Positions 24,751 to 38,332 of a stretch of DNA of 39,233 nucleotides are shown here, piece by piece. Under the pieces are notes generated by a model, which was given only the letters and a program-made list of their open reading frames with translations, had not been told where the DNA came from and made no database searches. The position numbers were made by a program, and so were the translations under genes. The first letter of the stretch is position 1; each line of letters starts with the position of its first letter. The DNA is from Streptomyces klenkii (GTDB lineage: Bacteria; Actinomycetota; Actinomycetes; Streptomycetales; Streptomycetaceae): the NCBI RefSeq assembly GCF_003626645.1, contig NZ_RBAM01000029.1, positions 1 to 39,233 of the forward strand. The letters are read 5' to 3'.

Positions 24751-25575
24751 TCAGCCCGCTACGGGGTCGCCCTTCGTGTAGCTCAGACGCTGGACCTGGC
24801 CGTTGTCGCCGACGTTCTTGACCTCCTTGCCGTTCACGAACAGCCGAACGGCGCCCGCATTGCCGAGGACGAGGTCGATGCGGGTGGGGTCGGTGAAGGT
24901 CTTGGCGTCGCCCTGCTTGAGGACGCCCTCCTCCAGCAGCCGGCCGTTGTGGTCCTTGGCGGACATCCAGGTCTGGCCGTTCTCGGCGGCGAGCTTGACC
25001 GTGACCTTGTTGGCCGGGACGCCGGCGATGGCCCCGCCGCCGGGCTCCCGCTTGGGGTCGGCCGGCTTGCCGGACGCCGGCTTCTTGCTCGGCGAAGCGG
25101 GCGGCTTTGCGGAAGGCGATTCGGCGGCGACGGAGCCGTTGGAGCTCTGGCCCCCGCCGTTGAAGAGGGTGAAGCCGACGAAGCCGACGACGGCCACGAT
25201 CGCGGCGACCATCGCCGCCGTCCAGTTGGGCCGGCGGGGCTCGGGGCGGATGCGCTCGGCGTCGAAGAGGGGTGCCGCGGGGGTCGGCGCGGGGCGCCCG
25301 CCGCGCTCGGCGTCGTAGCGCGCGACCAGCTCGGCCGGGTCGAGGCCGACGGTGATCGCGAGGGTGCGGATGTGCCCACGTGCGTAGACGTCGCCGCCGC
25401 AGCGGGAGAAGTCGTCCTGCTCGATCGCGTGCAGGATCGGGATGCGGACTCGGGTGGTGGAACTGACCTCGTCGACGGTCAGTCCGGCGCTGATACGGGC
25501 CTGCTGGAGGACCCGGCCGATCGACGGCCGGTCTTCTGCTGCTTCTGCGTCTGCGGAGGAGTTGCCGATGGACAC
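24751..25575 (-). CDS. RodZ-like helix-turn-helix membrane protein
   Basis: This 274-residue protein has a cytoplasmic HTH domain (about 18-80; SIGRVLQQARISAGLTVDEVS). A Pro-rich linker precedes one membrane helix (about 120-137; AAMVAAIVAVVGFVGFTLF). A Ser/Pro/Lys-rich extracytoplasmic linker (about 145-180) leads to a DUF4115-type domain to the end. This is the RodZ arrangement; in rod cells RodZ links MreB to the wall machinery. GTG at 25575 has AAAGG seven bases upstream and is preferred to a GTG at 25602. A candidate promoter lies upstream. It is next to ftsK, but cell-shape function in this organism is only inferred. Confidence 0.82.
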   Translation of the reverse strand: MSIGNSSADAEAAEDRPSIGRVLQQARISAGLTVDEVSSTTRVRIPILHAIEQDDFSRCGGDVYARGHIRTLAITVGLDPAELVARYDAERGGRPAPTPAAPLFDAERIRPEPRRPNWTAAMVAAIVAVVGFVGFTLFNGGGQSSNGSVAAESPSAKPPASPSKKPASGKPADPKREPGGGAIAGVPANKVTVKLAAENGQTWMSAKDHNGRLLEEGVLKQGDAKTFTDPTRIDLVLGNAGAVRLFVNGKEVKNVGDNGQVQRLSYTKGDPVAG

Positions 25576-25615
25576 GTGGGCGCCTTTCGAGCGTGTAGCC
25601 ACCTGCTGGGAGTTC

Positions 25616-25646
25616 AGTCTAGGGGGGATACGAAAGCCGCGGGCAA
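25616..25646 (-). promoter_or_regulatory. Candidate promoter of the RodZ-like gene
   Basis: TTGCCC (25646-25641), 19 nt, TAGACT (25621-25616). The -10 is good and the spacing slightly long. The start would be about 35 nt upstream of the GTG. Confidence 0.35.
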
Positions 25647-25773
25647 GCCGGAAGCCGGACTTTGTACGCCATCAGATGACTCTGCGGCGCCGACGGTGGG
25701 ACATCGGATCGCCCCCCTTTCTCAACTCGACACGCCGCCGAGAGAAACGGTTGAGCAGGGATCTTCCGCGCCG

Positions 25774-28578
25774 TCAGGACCCGCCGTCCCCGCGGATCAC
25801 CGCGAGGACCGCGTCGAGCTCATCGGGCTTGACGAGGACGTCGCGGGCCTTGGAGCCCTCGCTCGGGCCCACGATGCCCCGCGACTCCATCAGGTCCATG
25901 AGTCTGCCCGCCTTCGCGAATCCCACACGCAATTTGCGCTGCAACATCGAGGTCGACCCGAACTGGGTGGAGACGACCAGCTCCGCGGCCTGGCACAGCA
26001 GGTCCAGGTCGTCGCCGATCTCCTCGTCGATCTCCTTCTTCTTGGCGGTGCCCACGGTGACGTCGTCCCGGAAGACGGGCGCCATCTGGTCCTTGCAGTG
26101 CTGCACGACGGCCGCGACCTCGGCCTCCGTGACGAAGGCGCCCTGCATGCGGACCGGCTTGCCCGCGCCCATGGGCAGGAAGAGGCCGTCGCCCTTGCCG
26201 ATCAGCTTCTCGGCGCCCGGCTGGTCGAGGATGACGCGGCTGTCGGCGAGCGAGGAGGTGGCGAAGGCGAGCCGGGACGGCACGTTCGCCTTGATCAGGC
26301 CGGTGACGACGTCGACGGACGGGCGCTGGGTGGCCAGCACGAGGTGGATGCCGGCGGCGCGCGCGAGCTGGGTGATGCGCACGATCGAGTCCTCGACGTC
26401 CCGCGGGGCGACCATCATCAGGTCCGCCAGCTCGTCGACGATGACCAGCAGATAGGGGTACGGGGAGAGCTCACGTCCGCTGCCCTCCGGAGGAGTGACC
26501 TTGCCCGCCCGGACGGCCGCGTTGAAGTCGTCGATGTGCCGGAAGCCGTAGGCCGCCAGGTCGTCGTAGCGCAGGTCCATCTCGCGCACGACCCACTGCA
26601 GGGCCTCGGCGGCGCGCTTGGGGTTGGTGATGATCGGGGTGATCAGGTGCGGGATGCCCTCGTAGACGGTCAGCTCCACGCGCTTGGGGTCGACGAGCAC
26701 CATGCGGACGTCGTCGGGCGTCGCCCGCACCATCAGGGAGGTGATGAGGCAGTTGATGCACGAGGACTTGCCGGAGCCGGTGGCTCCCGCGACGAGGATG
26801 TGCGGCATCTTCGCCAGGTTGGCCATCACGTAGCCGCCCTCGACGTCCTTGCCGAGCGCGACGAGCATCGGGTGGTCGTCGCCCGCGGCGTCCGCCAGGC
26901 GGAGCACGTCCCCGAGGTTGACCATCTCGCGGTCGGTGTTGGGGATCTCGATGCCCACGGCGGACTTGCCGGGGATCGGGGAGATGATGCGCACGTCCGG
27001 GCTGGCGACGGCGTAGGCGATGTTCTTGGCGAGGGCCGTGATGCGCTCGACCTTGACGGCCGGGCCCAGCTCCACCTCGTAGCGCGTGACCGTCGGGCCG
27101 CGGGTGAAGCCGGTGACGGCGGCGTCGACCTTGAACTCCGAGAAGACGTTGGTCAGCGCGGCCACTATGGCGTCGTTCGCGGCGCTGCGCGCCTTGCCCG
27201 GCCCGCCCCGCTCCAGCAGGTCGAGCGTGGGCAGCGAGTAGGTGATGTCGCCGGAGAGCTGGAGCTGCTCGGCGCGCGCGGGCAGGCCGGAGCCCGCCTC
27301 GGGGGCGGGCGCGGACTTGGTGAGGTCCGGCACGCCCTTGGTGAGGTCGGGGACGCCCTGCGTGCGGTCGGCGGCGCCCTTGGCGCGCTCCGCCGCCGCG
27401 CCGGGCTCCTTGCCGCGGCCCCGTGCGCCCGGCACGGCGCCCGGCTGCCCGCTCTCCTGCCCGATGCCGCTGCTGAGCCCGGCGACGAGCGGGGTGGGCG
27501 GCACGCCGTGCAGCACGGCCCCGTCGAGCGCGGCGGCGGCCGCGGCCGCCATGTCCACGGCGTCGGGCTCGCGGCCGGACGGGGGCTCCACGGGCAGGCC
27601 GGCCTGCCGCCGCGGCTTGCGCCGCCTGCCGAGCTCCTCCTCTTCGGCGAGCTCCGGGCCGGGGGCCTCGCCGGCCGCCCGTCGCGTCGCAGCGCGGCGG
27701 GGGCGTGCGGGAGGCGCCTCGCGCCAGTCGTCGGCGTAGTCCGCCCCGTAGCCGTCGTGGTCCTCCGCCTCGTACTCGCCGGGGAGGGGCTCGATGACCC
27801 CGAGGCGTATGCCGAGCTGCCGCAGCCGGCGCGGGATCGCGTTGACCGGGGTGGCCGTGACGACCAGCAGCCCGAAGATCGTGAGCAGCACCAGCAGCGG
27901 TACGGCGAGGACCTCGCCGACCGTGTAGACCAGGGGCTTGGAGGCGGCCCAGCCGATCAGCCCGCCCGCGTCCTGGAGGGCCTGCGAGCCGTCGTCGCGG
28001 CTGGGTGAGCCGCAGGCCACGTGGACCTGCCCGAGGATGCCGACGACCAGCGCGGACAGGCCGATGACGATCCGTCCGTTGGCCTCGGGGCGCTCGGGGT
28101 GACGGAAGAGCCGGATCGCGATGATGCCCAGAAGTATCGGCACGACGAGGTCGAGCCGCCCGAACGCGCCGGTGACCAGCATGGTCACCAGATCGCCGAC
28201 CGGGCCCTCCAGGCTGGACCACGTGCCCGCGGCGACGATCAGGGCGAGGCCCAGCAGGAGCAGCGCGAGGCCGTCCTTGCGGTGGGCCGGGTCGAGGCCC
28301 CGCGCGCCGCGGCCGACGCCGCGGAAGACCGCGCCCACGCCGTGCGCCACGCCCCGCCCCACGCGGCGGACGCCGCCGGCAGGAGCGGGCGCGCGCTTGG
28401 GGGCCCGCTTGGCCGCGGCCTTCTTCGCGGGCGGCTTACGGGGCGGCGCCTTCTTGGCGGGCGCCCGGCCCGCGGGCCGGGGCTGGGACTTCTTGGCCGC
28501 GCTCCCGGAGCGCCCGGCACGCTGCTTCGAGGTGCCCGCCGCGCTCTGGGAACCCTTGCCGGACGTACGTGAGGCCAT
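25774..28578 (-). CDS. ftsK: DNA translocase FtsK
   Basis: This 934-residue septal translocase clears chromosomes during division and sporulation septation. A basic Ala/Lys/Pro-rich N-terminus (about 1-70) precedes four membrane helices (about 95-280). A long low-complexity linker (about 290-460) follows. The motor domain has Walker A GATGSGKSS at about 597, the Walker B region PYLLVIVDELADLM and the conserved ATQRPSVDVVTG. The C-terminal gamma winged helix (last 65 residues; LQRKLRVGFAKAGRLMDLME) reads DNA polarity. The ATG at 28578 is chosen. TAATCT (28590-28585) ends six bases before it, suggesting a leaderless start; a GTG at 28632 is possible. Confidence 0.94.
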   Translation of the reverse strand: MASRTSGKGSQSAAGTSKQRAGRSGSAAKKSQPRPAGRAPAKKAPPRKPPAKKAAAKRAPKRAPAPAGGVRRVGRGVAHGVGAVFRGVGRGARGLDPAHRKDGLALLLLGLALIVAAGTWSSLEGPVGDLVTMLVTGAFGRLDLVVPILLGIIAIRLFRHPERPEANGRIVIGLSALVVGILGQVHVACGSPSRDDGSQALQDAGGLIGWAASKPLVYTVGEVLAVPLLVLLTIFGLLVVTATPVNAIPRRLRQLGIRLGVIEPLPGEYEAEDHDGYGADYADDWREAPPARPRRAATRRAAGEAPGPELAEEEELGRRRKPRRQAGLPVEPPSGREPDAVDMAAAAAAALDGAVLHGVPPTPLVAGLSSGIGQESGQPGAVPGARGRGKEPGAAAERAKGAADRTQGVPDLTKGVPDLTKSAPAPEAGSGLPARAEQLQLSGDITYSLPTLDLLERGGPGKARSAANDAIVAALTNVFSEFKVDAAVTGFTRGPTVTRYEVELGPAVKVERITALAKNIAYAVASPDVRIISPIPGKSAVGIEIPNTDREMVNLGDVLRLADAAGDDHPMLVALGKDVEGGYVMANLAKMPHILVAGATGSGKSSCINCLITSLMVRATPDDVRMVLVDPKRVELTVYEGIPHLITPIITNPKRAAEALQWVVREMDLRYDDLAAYGFRHIDDFNAAVRAGKVTPPEGSGRELSPYPYLLVIVDELADLMMVAPRDVEDSIVRITQLARAAGIHLVLATQRPSVDVVTGLIKANVPSRLAFATSSLADSRVILDQPGAEKLIGKGDGLFLPMGAGKPVRMQGAFVTEAEVAAVVQHCKDQMAPVFRDDVTVGTAKKKEIDEEIGDDLDLLCQAAELVVSTQFGSTSMLQRKLRVGFAKAGRLMDLMESRGIVGPSEGSKARDVLVKPDELDAVLAVIRGDGGS

Positions 28579-28682
28579 GGTGCCGAGATTACCGTTGCCG
28601 GGCGCGGGGGACACCCGCGCCCCGGCGTTCACCCGTTCGTGTCGTGACCCAGGGATCGCAAGGGTGACACGGCGTCAAAGGA

Positions 28683-28697
28683 CCGGCCGGAGGCCGG
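28683..28697 (-). terminator. Weak hairpin after osaB
   Basis: CCGGCC-GGA-GGCCGG lies 20 nt past the osaB stop and, on the minus strand, is followed by TCCTTT. The stem is short, so it is only a possible terminator. Confidence 0.35.
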
Positions 28698-28717
28698 AAG
28701 GCGGCGACCTGAAAGGG

Positions 28718-29404
28718 TCAGCCGGAGGCGGGCAGCGGACTGGCCCCGCTGCCGGCCCCGGGCTCCAGGGCGTCCAGCGCCCGCCGCAGCCCGGTGAGTT
28801 TGCGCTCGAGGTGGGCGGCGGTGGCGACCGCCGCGGCATCGGCCGACTCGTCCAGTTGCTTGGTGAGCGCCTCGGCCTGCTCCTCGACGGCGGCCAGCCG
28901 CGCGGACAGCTCGGCGAGCAGCCCCGCGGGCTCCTGCGCCGCGGCCGCGCCCGTACGCCCCGACTGGCCGTTCTCCAGCTGGAGCCGCAACAGGGCGGCC
29001 TGCTCGCGCAGCTGGCAGTTCTTCATGTACAGCTCAACGAAGACCGAGACCTTGGCGCGCAGCACCCACGGGTCGAAGGGCTTGGAGATGTAGTCCACCG
29101 CGCCCGCCGCGTAGCCGCGGAAGGTGTGGTGCGGGCCGTGGTTGATGGCGGTCAGGAAGATGATGGGGATGTCCCGCGTGCGCTCCCGCCGCTTGATGTG
29201 CGCCGCGGTCTCGAAACCGTCCATGCCAGGCATCTGGACGTCCAGCAGGATCACCGCGAAATCGTCCGTCAGCAGCGCTTTGAGCGCTTCCTCCCCTGAC
29301 GATGCCCGTACCAGTGTCTGATCGAGCGCTGAGAGGATCGCCTCCAGCGCCAGCAGATTTTCCGGCCGGTCATCGACCAGGAGGATCTTGGCCTTCTGCA
29401 CCAT
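28718..29404 (-). CDS. osaB: Response regulator with C-terminal coiled coil (osmoadaptation)
   Basis: The protein has 228 residues. The receiver domain (about 5-125) has the acidic pair DD11-12, the phospho-acceptor Asp55 in ILLDVQMPGMDG and the Lys of SKPFDPW. No DNA-binding domain follows. The rest (about 130-215) is a charged helical region likely to be a coiled coil, ending in a Gly/Pro tail. Gene order and architecture match OsaB of S. coelicolor, which is needed for growth and aerial development under osmotic stress. GAGGAGG precedes the ATG at 29404. The 255-nt gap to osaA holds a terminator and an ECF-like promoter, so osaB can be transcribed alone. Confidence 0.88.
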   Translation of the reverse strand: MVQKAKILLVDDRPENLLALEAILSALDQTLVRASSGEEALKALLTDDFAVILLDVQMPGMDGFETAAHIKRRERTRDIPIIFLTAINHGPHHTFRGYAAGAVDYISKPFDPWVLRAKVSVFVELYMKNCQLREQAALLRLQLENGQSGRTGAAAAQEPAGLLAELSARLAAVEEQAEALTKQLDESADAAAVATAAHLERKLTGLRRALDALEPGAGSGASPLPASG

Positions 29405-29550
29405 GGCCCGTCCTCCTCGCCCCGGCAGTGCACCGGGCGCCGCCCCAGGGGACGACTCCCTTGCGCCGCCCGTCCTTGTGCCGGTCATGGTAGCCGCACC
29501 CCGCCGGTCGCCACACCCTGTCACCGCGATGTCACTGTGCACGTAGCAGA

Positions 29551-29576
29551 AACGTAGTGGGGGACCAGAAGGTTCC
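29551..29576 (-). promoter_or_regulatory. ECF (SigR-like) promoter candidate for osaB
   Basis: GGAAC (29576-29572), 18 nt, GTT (29553-29551) matches the S. coelicolor SigR-type pattern GGAAT-N18-GTT except for C in place of T. The start would lie about 140 nt upstream of osaB. Confidence 0.42.
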
Positions 29577-29625
29577 CCGATTTGCCGGTCCCCACACGTC
29601 CTCGCGCACACTCGGTCAGCGGCGG

Positions 29626-29653
29626 GCCGGGGAGCCCGTACGGACTCCCCGGC
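29626..29653 (-). terminator. Terminator of osaA
   Basis: GCCGGGGAG (29626-29634) pairs perfectly with CTCCCCGGC (29645-29653). The 10-nt loop contains the palindrome CCGTACGG. It begins six bases after the osaA stop. Confidence 0.7.
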
Positions 29654-29659
29654 TCCCCG

Positions 29660-35167
<5,508 letters not shown>

Positions 35168-35381
35168 CGTGTCCCTCCCGCAGGGTCGATCATCCTCGTC
35201 GGGCTTCCACTTCAATCTTTCCCAGTGTTTCACCCCGGCCCGGCCAGGCCATAACAGTTCGGCAGCATCGCACACGGTCCGCGGGCACTCCGAAGGTGGA
35301 ATCAGCTCGCACCGGCCTCCGCCCGTGCGGTGAAGGTAAGTAACCTGGCATCCGGCCAGGGCAATGGAGGGGCGCTGCGAC

Positions 35382-38042
35382 ATGGGTGAGCAGATCGCCG
35401 AGACCTACACGACGAGGAGACCTGTGATCACCGCGCGGGCTGCCGCCACCTTCGAGCCGGTCGGACGCTCGGTCGCCTCCGCCCGCGCCTTCGTCCGGGA
35501 CACCCTCCAGGGCTGGGGCCATCCCGACATCATCGACGACGCCGTCGTCCTGACCAGCGAGCTCGTCACCAACGCCGTCGTCCATGCCGGCACCGCCGCC
35601 GACGTCCTGTGCATGCGCACCGGCACCGGCGTCCGCGTCGAGGTCGCCGACCGCTATCCCGAGCGCGAGGTGCCCCTCCAGAGCTCCGCCCGCCGCATCG
35701 GCGGCGTCGACCGCGAAGGCGGCCGCGGCCTGCTGCTGTGCGCCGCCCTGGCCACCCGCTGGGGCGTCGAGTACACGCCCACCCACAAGCAGGTCTGGTT
35801 CCAGCTCGACCTGCCCGACCGGCCCGCCGGCACCCGCTCCGCGGGCCCCGCGCTGCCCACCGAGGCCCTGCCCCTGGCCGATCCGCGCGTCCGCGTCGCC
35901 GTCGTCCAGCTCGACCGCACCGGCTCCATCAGCGCCTGGAACGACGACGCGGACGCCCTCTTCGGCTTCACCGCCGACCAGGTCGTCGGCAAGCCCCTCA
36001 CCGACTTCGCCGCCTGGCCGCACACCCCCGGCACCTCCACCGGCATCGCCGAGGCCCTGCGCCTGTCCCGCTGGGAGGGCTCCTACGGGATAAGGGGCGC
36101 CGACGGCCGCATCACCCCCGTCTACGCCTCCCACCTGCGCGTCCGTGACAACGAAGGCGCCCCCTCCACCGTCTGCCTGCTGGTGCGCGAGGAGGAGCGG
36201 GCCGTCCTCCAGAGCATGCAGCGCACCCCCGCCTCCGACAGCGGCACCACCGACCGGACCACGGTCGACCCCTTCGAGGTCTTCATCGGCTCCCCCGCCC
36301 CCGACGACCTCGACGGCCTCCTCCAGCGCACCGTCGAGCGGGCGCGCGACATGCTCGACGGCGACGCCGCCTACCTCCTGCTGGCCACCGACGACGAGAC
36401 CGAGCTGGAGGTACGGGCCTCCACGGGCCTGCCGTCCGCCCGCCAGCGCTTCGCCCGCGTCCCCGTCGAGGCCGGCACCGGCCGCTACGGCTCCGCCCGC
36501 ATGCCCGCCGTCCACGAGGACCTCGCCGTCATCCCCGGCGCCGTGCCCCTCCTCGCCGACACCGGCATGCGCTCCGTCGTCACCGTCCCCCTCAAGGTCG
36601 AGGGCCGCCTCACGGGCTCCCTGGGCGTCGCCGCCGAGGCCCCGGGCCGCTACAGCAACGAAGAGGCCCTGCGCCTCCAGTTCGCCGCGGACCGCATCGC
36701 CCTCGCCGTCGAGCGCGCCCGCCTCAACGAGCTCGAACGGCTCCGCCGCGGCTCCCTGTCCTTCCTCGTCGAGGCCTCCGACCTCCTCGCCGGCACCCTC
36801 GACCGCGACCAGACCCTCGCCCTCATGGCGCAGATGACGGTCCCCACCCTGGCCACCTGGTGCGCCGTCTACACCGTCGCCGACCCGGCCTCCGAGCCCG
36901 AGCTGTCCTACGTCCTGCACGAGGACGAGGACCGCATCGACGGCCTCAAGACCCTCCTCGGCAAGCTCGCCCCGCCGGACCCGGTGCCCACGCCCGGCGC
37001 CCGCGTCTGGACGGCCCCCTCCGAGGCCGCCCAGGCCGCCGCCGTCCGCGGCTCCCTGCGCTCCCTCGGCCTGGCCGGCTCCACCGGCCACCCGGCCGCG
37101 CTCAGCACGTCCCTCGCCACGGCGGCGGCCGTGGGCGGCGAGACGGTCGTCCTGCCGCTCGTGGCCCGCAACCGCGTCATCGGCATGCTCACCCTCGGCA
37201 AGCCCACCGACGACCACTTCCGCCAGGAAATCCTGGAGCTCGCCGAGGACCTGTCGCGCCGGGCGGCCCTCGCCCTCGACAACGCCCGCCTCTACAGCGA
37301 GCGCACGGCCATCAGCCAGTCCCTCCAGCGCAGCCTCCTCCCGCCGGAGCTGCTGCACGTCCCCGGCGTCGAAGTCGACGTCATCTACCGCGCCGCGGGC
37401 GAGGGCAACGAGGTCGGCGGCGACTTCTACGACCTCTTCCCGATCCGCGACGGCGCGTACGGCTTCGCCATCGGCGACGTCTGCGGCACGGGCCCGGAGG
37501 CCGCGGCGGTCACCGGCCTCGCCCGGCACGCGCTGCGCCTGCTCGCCCGCGAGGGCTACGGCGGCCCGGCCGTCCTGGAGCGCCTGAACGCCGCCATCCT
37601 CGACGAGGGCGCCCGCAGCCGCTTCCTGACACTGCTGTACGGCGAGCTGCGGCCGCAGGAGGACGGCAGCGCGGTCCTCAAGGTCGTCTGCGCGGGGCAC
37701 CCGCTTCCGCTGCGCCTGCGCCAGGACGGCACGGTGGAGGCCGCGGCCGACCCGCAGCCGCTGCTGGGCGTCATGGAGGACCTGGAGCTGTACGAGCAGA
37801 CGGTCACCCTGGAGCCGGGCGACGTGCTGCTGTGCGTCACGGACGGCGTGACCGAGCGCCGCGAGGGCACGCGCATGCTCGGCGACGACGGCCTCACGGA
37901 CCTGCTGACGACGTGTACGGGCCTGACGGCGGGTGCGGTGGCCGCGCGGGTGCTGCGGGCGGTCGAGCGCTTCGCCGCCGAGCCCGCGTCGGACGACATG
38001 GCGATTCTGGCGATGCGGGTGCCGGAGCTGGAGTTGGAGTGA
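35382..38042 (+). CDS. osaC: Multidomain RsbW-like kinase / PAS / GAF / PP2C phosphatase
   Basis: The protein has 886 residues. An RsbW-type HATPase domain (about 20-145) has Asn64 in SELVTNAVVHAG and GGRGLLLCAALA at 113-124. A PAS domain (about 168-280) and two GAF-like domains (about 310-455 and 465-630) follow. A SpoIIE/PP2C domain (about 650-880) has GGDFYDLF at about 678, DGVTERR at about 820 and SDDMAI at about 869. The same module order is reported for OsaC of S. coelicolor, which interacts with SigB after osmotic stress and is divergent from osaA. The ATG at 35382 has GGAGGGG upstream; the ATG at 35364 overlaps that site. It may act as both anti-sigma kinase and phosphatase. Confidence 0.9.
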   Translation: MGEQIAETYTTRRPVITARAAATFEPVGRSVASARAFVRDTLQGWGHPDIIDDAVVLTSELVTNAVVHAGTAADVLCMRTGTGVRVEVADRYPEREVPLQSSARRIGGVDREGGRGLLLCAALATRWGVEYTPTHKQVWFQLDLPDRPAGTRSAGPALPTEALPLADPRVRVAVVQLDRTGSISAWNDDADALFGFTADQVVGKPLTDFAAWPHTPGTSTGIAEALRLSRWEGSYGIRGADGRITPVYASHLRVRDNEGAPSTVCLLVREEERAVLQSMQRTPASDSGTTDRTTVDPFEVFIGSPAPDDLDGLLQRTVERARDMLDGDAAYLLLATDDETELEVRASTGLPSARQRFARVPVEAGTGRYGSARMPAVHEDLAVIPGAVPLLADTGMRSVVTVPLKVEGRLTGSLGVAAEAPGRYSNEEALRLQFAADRIALAVERARLNELERLRRGSLSFLVEASDLLAGTLDRDQTLALMAQMTVPTLATWCAVYTVADPASEPELSYVLHEDEDRIDGLKTLLGKLAPPDPVPTPGARVWTAPSEAAQAAAVRGSLRSLGLAGSTGHPAALSTSLATAAAVGGETVVLPLVARNRVIGMLTLGKPTDDHFRQEILELAEDLSRRAALALDNARLYSERTAISQSLQRSLLPPELLHVPGVEVDVIYRAAGEGNEVGGDFYDLFPIRDGAYGFAIGDVCGTGPEAAAVTGLARHALRLLAREGYGGPAVLERLNAAILDEGARSRFLTLLYGELRPQEDGSAVLKVVCAGHPLPLRLRQDGTVEAAADPQPLLGVMEDLELYEQTVTLEPGDVLLCVTDGVTERREGTRMLGDDGLTDLLTTCTGLTAGAVAARVLRAVERFAAEPASDDMAILAMRVPELELE

Positions 38043-38053
38043 GTACGGGGCCG

Positions 38054-38103
38054 GGTTGAACACCGAGCCAGGTTGAACACGGGGCCGGGTGAACACGGAG
38101 CCG
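38054..38103 (+). repeat. Three 17-bp repeats between osaC and its terminator
   Basis: GGTTGAACACCGAGCCA (38054-38070), GGTTGAACACGGGGCCG (38071-38087) and GGTGAACACGGAGCCG (38088-38103) are tandem. A partial copy lies at 38045-38053. They fill the gap right after the osaC stop. Confidence 0.85.
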
Positions 38104-38113
38104 GGCCGAAAAG

Positions 38114-38149
38114 AAAGAAGGCCCCCGCCAATTGGCGGGGGCCTTCTTT
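38114..38149. terminator. Bidirectional terminator between osaC and tRNA-Thr
   Basis: A perfect 36-nt palindrome has arms AAAGAAGGCCCCCGCCAA (38114-38131) and TTGGCGGGGGCCTTCTTT (38132-38149). A-runs and T-runs on its two sides give U-tracts in both directions. It serves osaC on the plus strand and, three bases beyond the CCA end, the tRNA on the minus strand. Confidence 0.93.
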
Positions 38150-38151
38150 TA

Positions 38152-38227
38152 TGGAGCCCCAAAACGGAATCGAACCGTTGACCTTCTCCTTACCATGGAG
38201 ACGCTCTGCCGACTGAGCTATTGGGGC
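38152..38227 (-). tRNA. tRNA-Thr (anticodon GGU)
   Basis: The acceptor stem GCCCCAA/TTGGGGC, D-arm AGCTCAGTCGGCAGAGC, anticodon stem TCTCC/GGAGA with loop ATGGTAA (anticodon GGU, reading ACC/ACU) and T-arm AACGG-TTCGATT-CCGTT are all intact. The 3' CCA is encoded. The mature body is 38155-38227. A possible -10 TATGCT lies at 38247-38242. No integrase or duplicated tRNA end is visible. Confidence 0.97.
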
Positions 38228-38332
38228 CGGCAACGAGATAAAGCATACCCCATGTTCGTACGCCCTTTTGACCAGGTGAGCGGGGCGCGCGGGTGCGTTG
38301 CTCAGGCGGCGCTCGGACGGCCTCAGGCGGCC

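Noticed and set aside
25722..25757. Inverted repeat CTCAAC/GTTGAG downstream of ftsK
   Set aside because: The arms are six bases with a long unstructured spacer and no U-tract, so it is too weak to call a terminator.
35230..35255. Possible SigB promoter for osaA (GTTA-N16-GGGTGA)
   Set aside because: The -35 does not fit the GNNT pattern and the -10 lacks GGGTAY. Suggestive only because of the Osa-SigB connection.
38152..38227. tRNA-Thr as an integration (att) site
   Set aside because: There is no integrase, no duplicated tRNA 3' end and no mobile genes next to it. Flanking genes are core.
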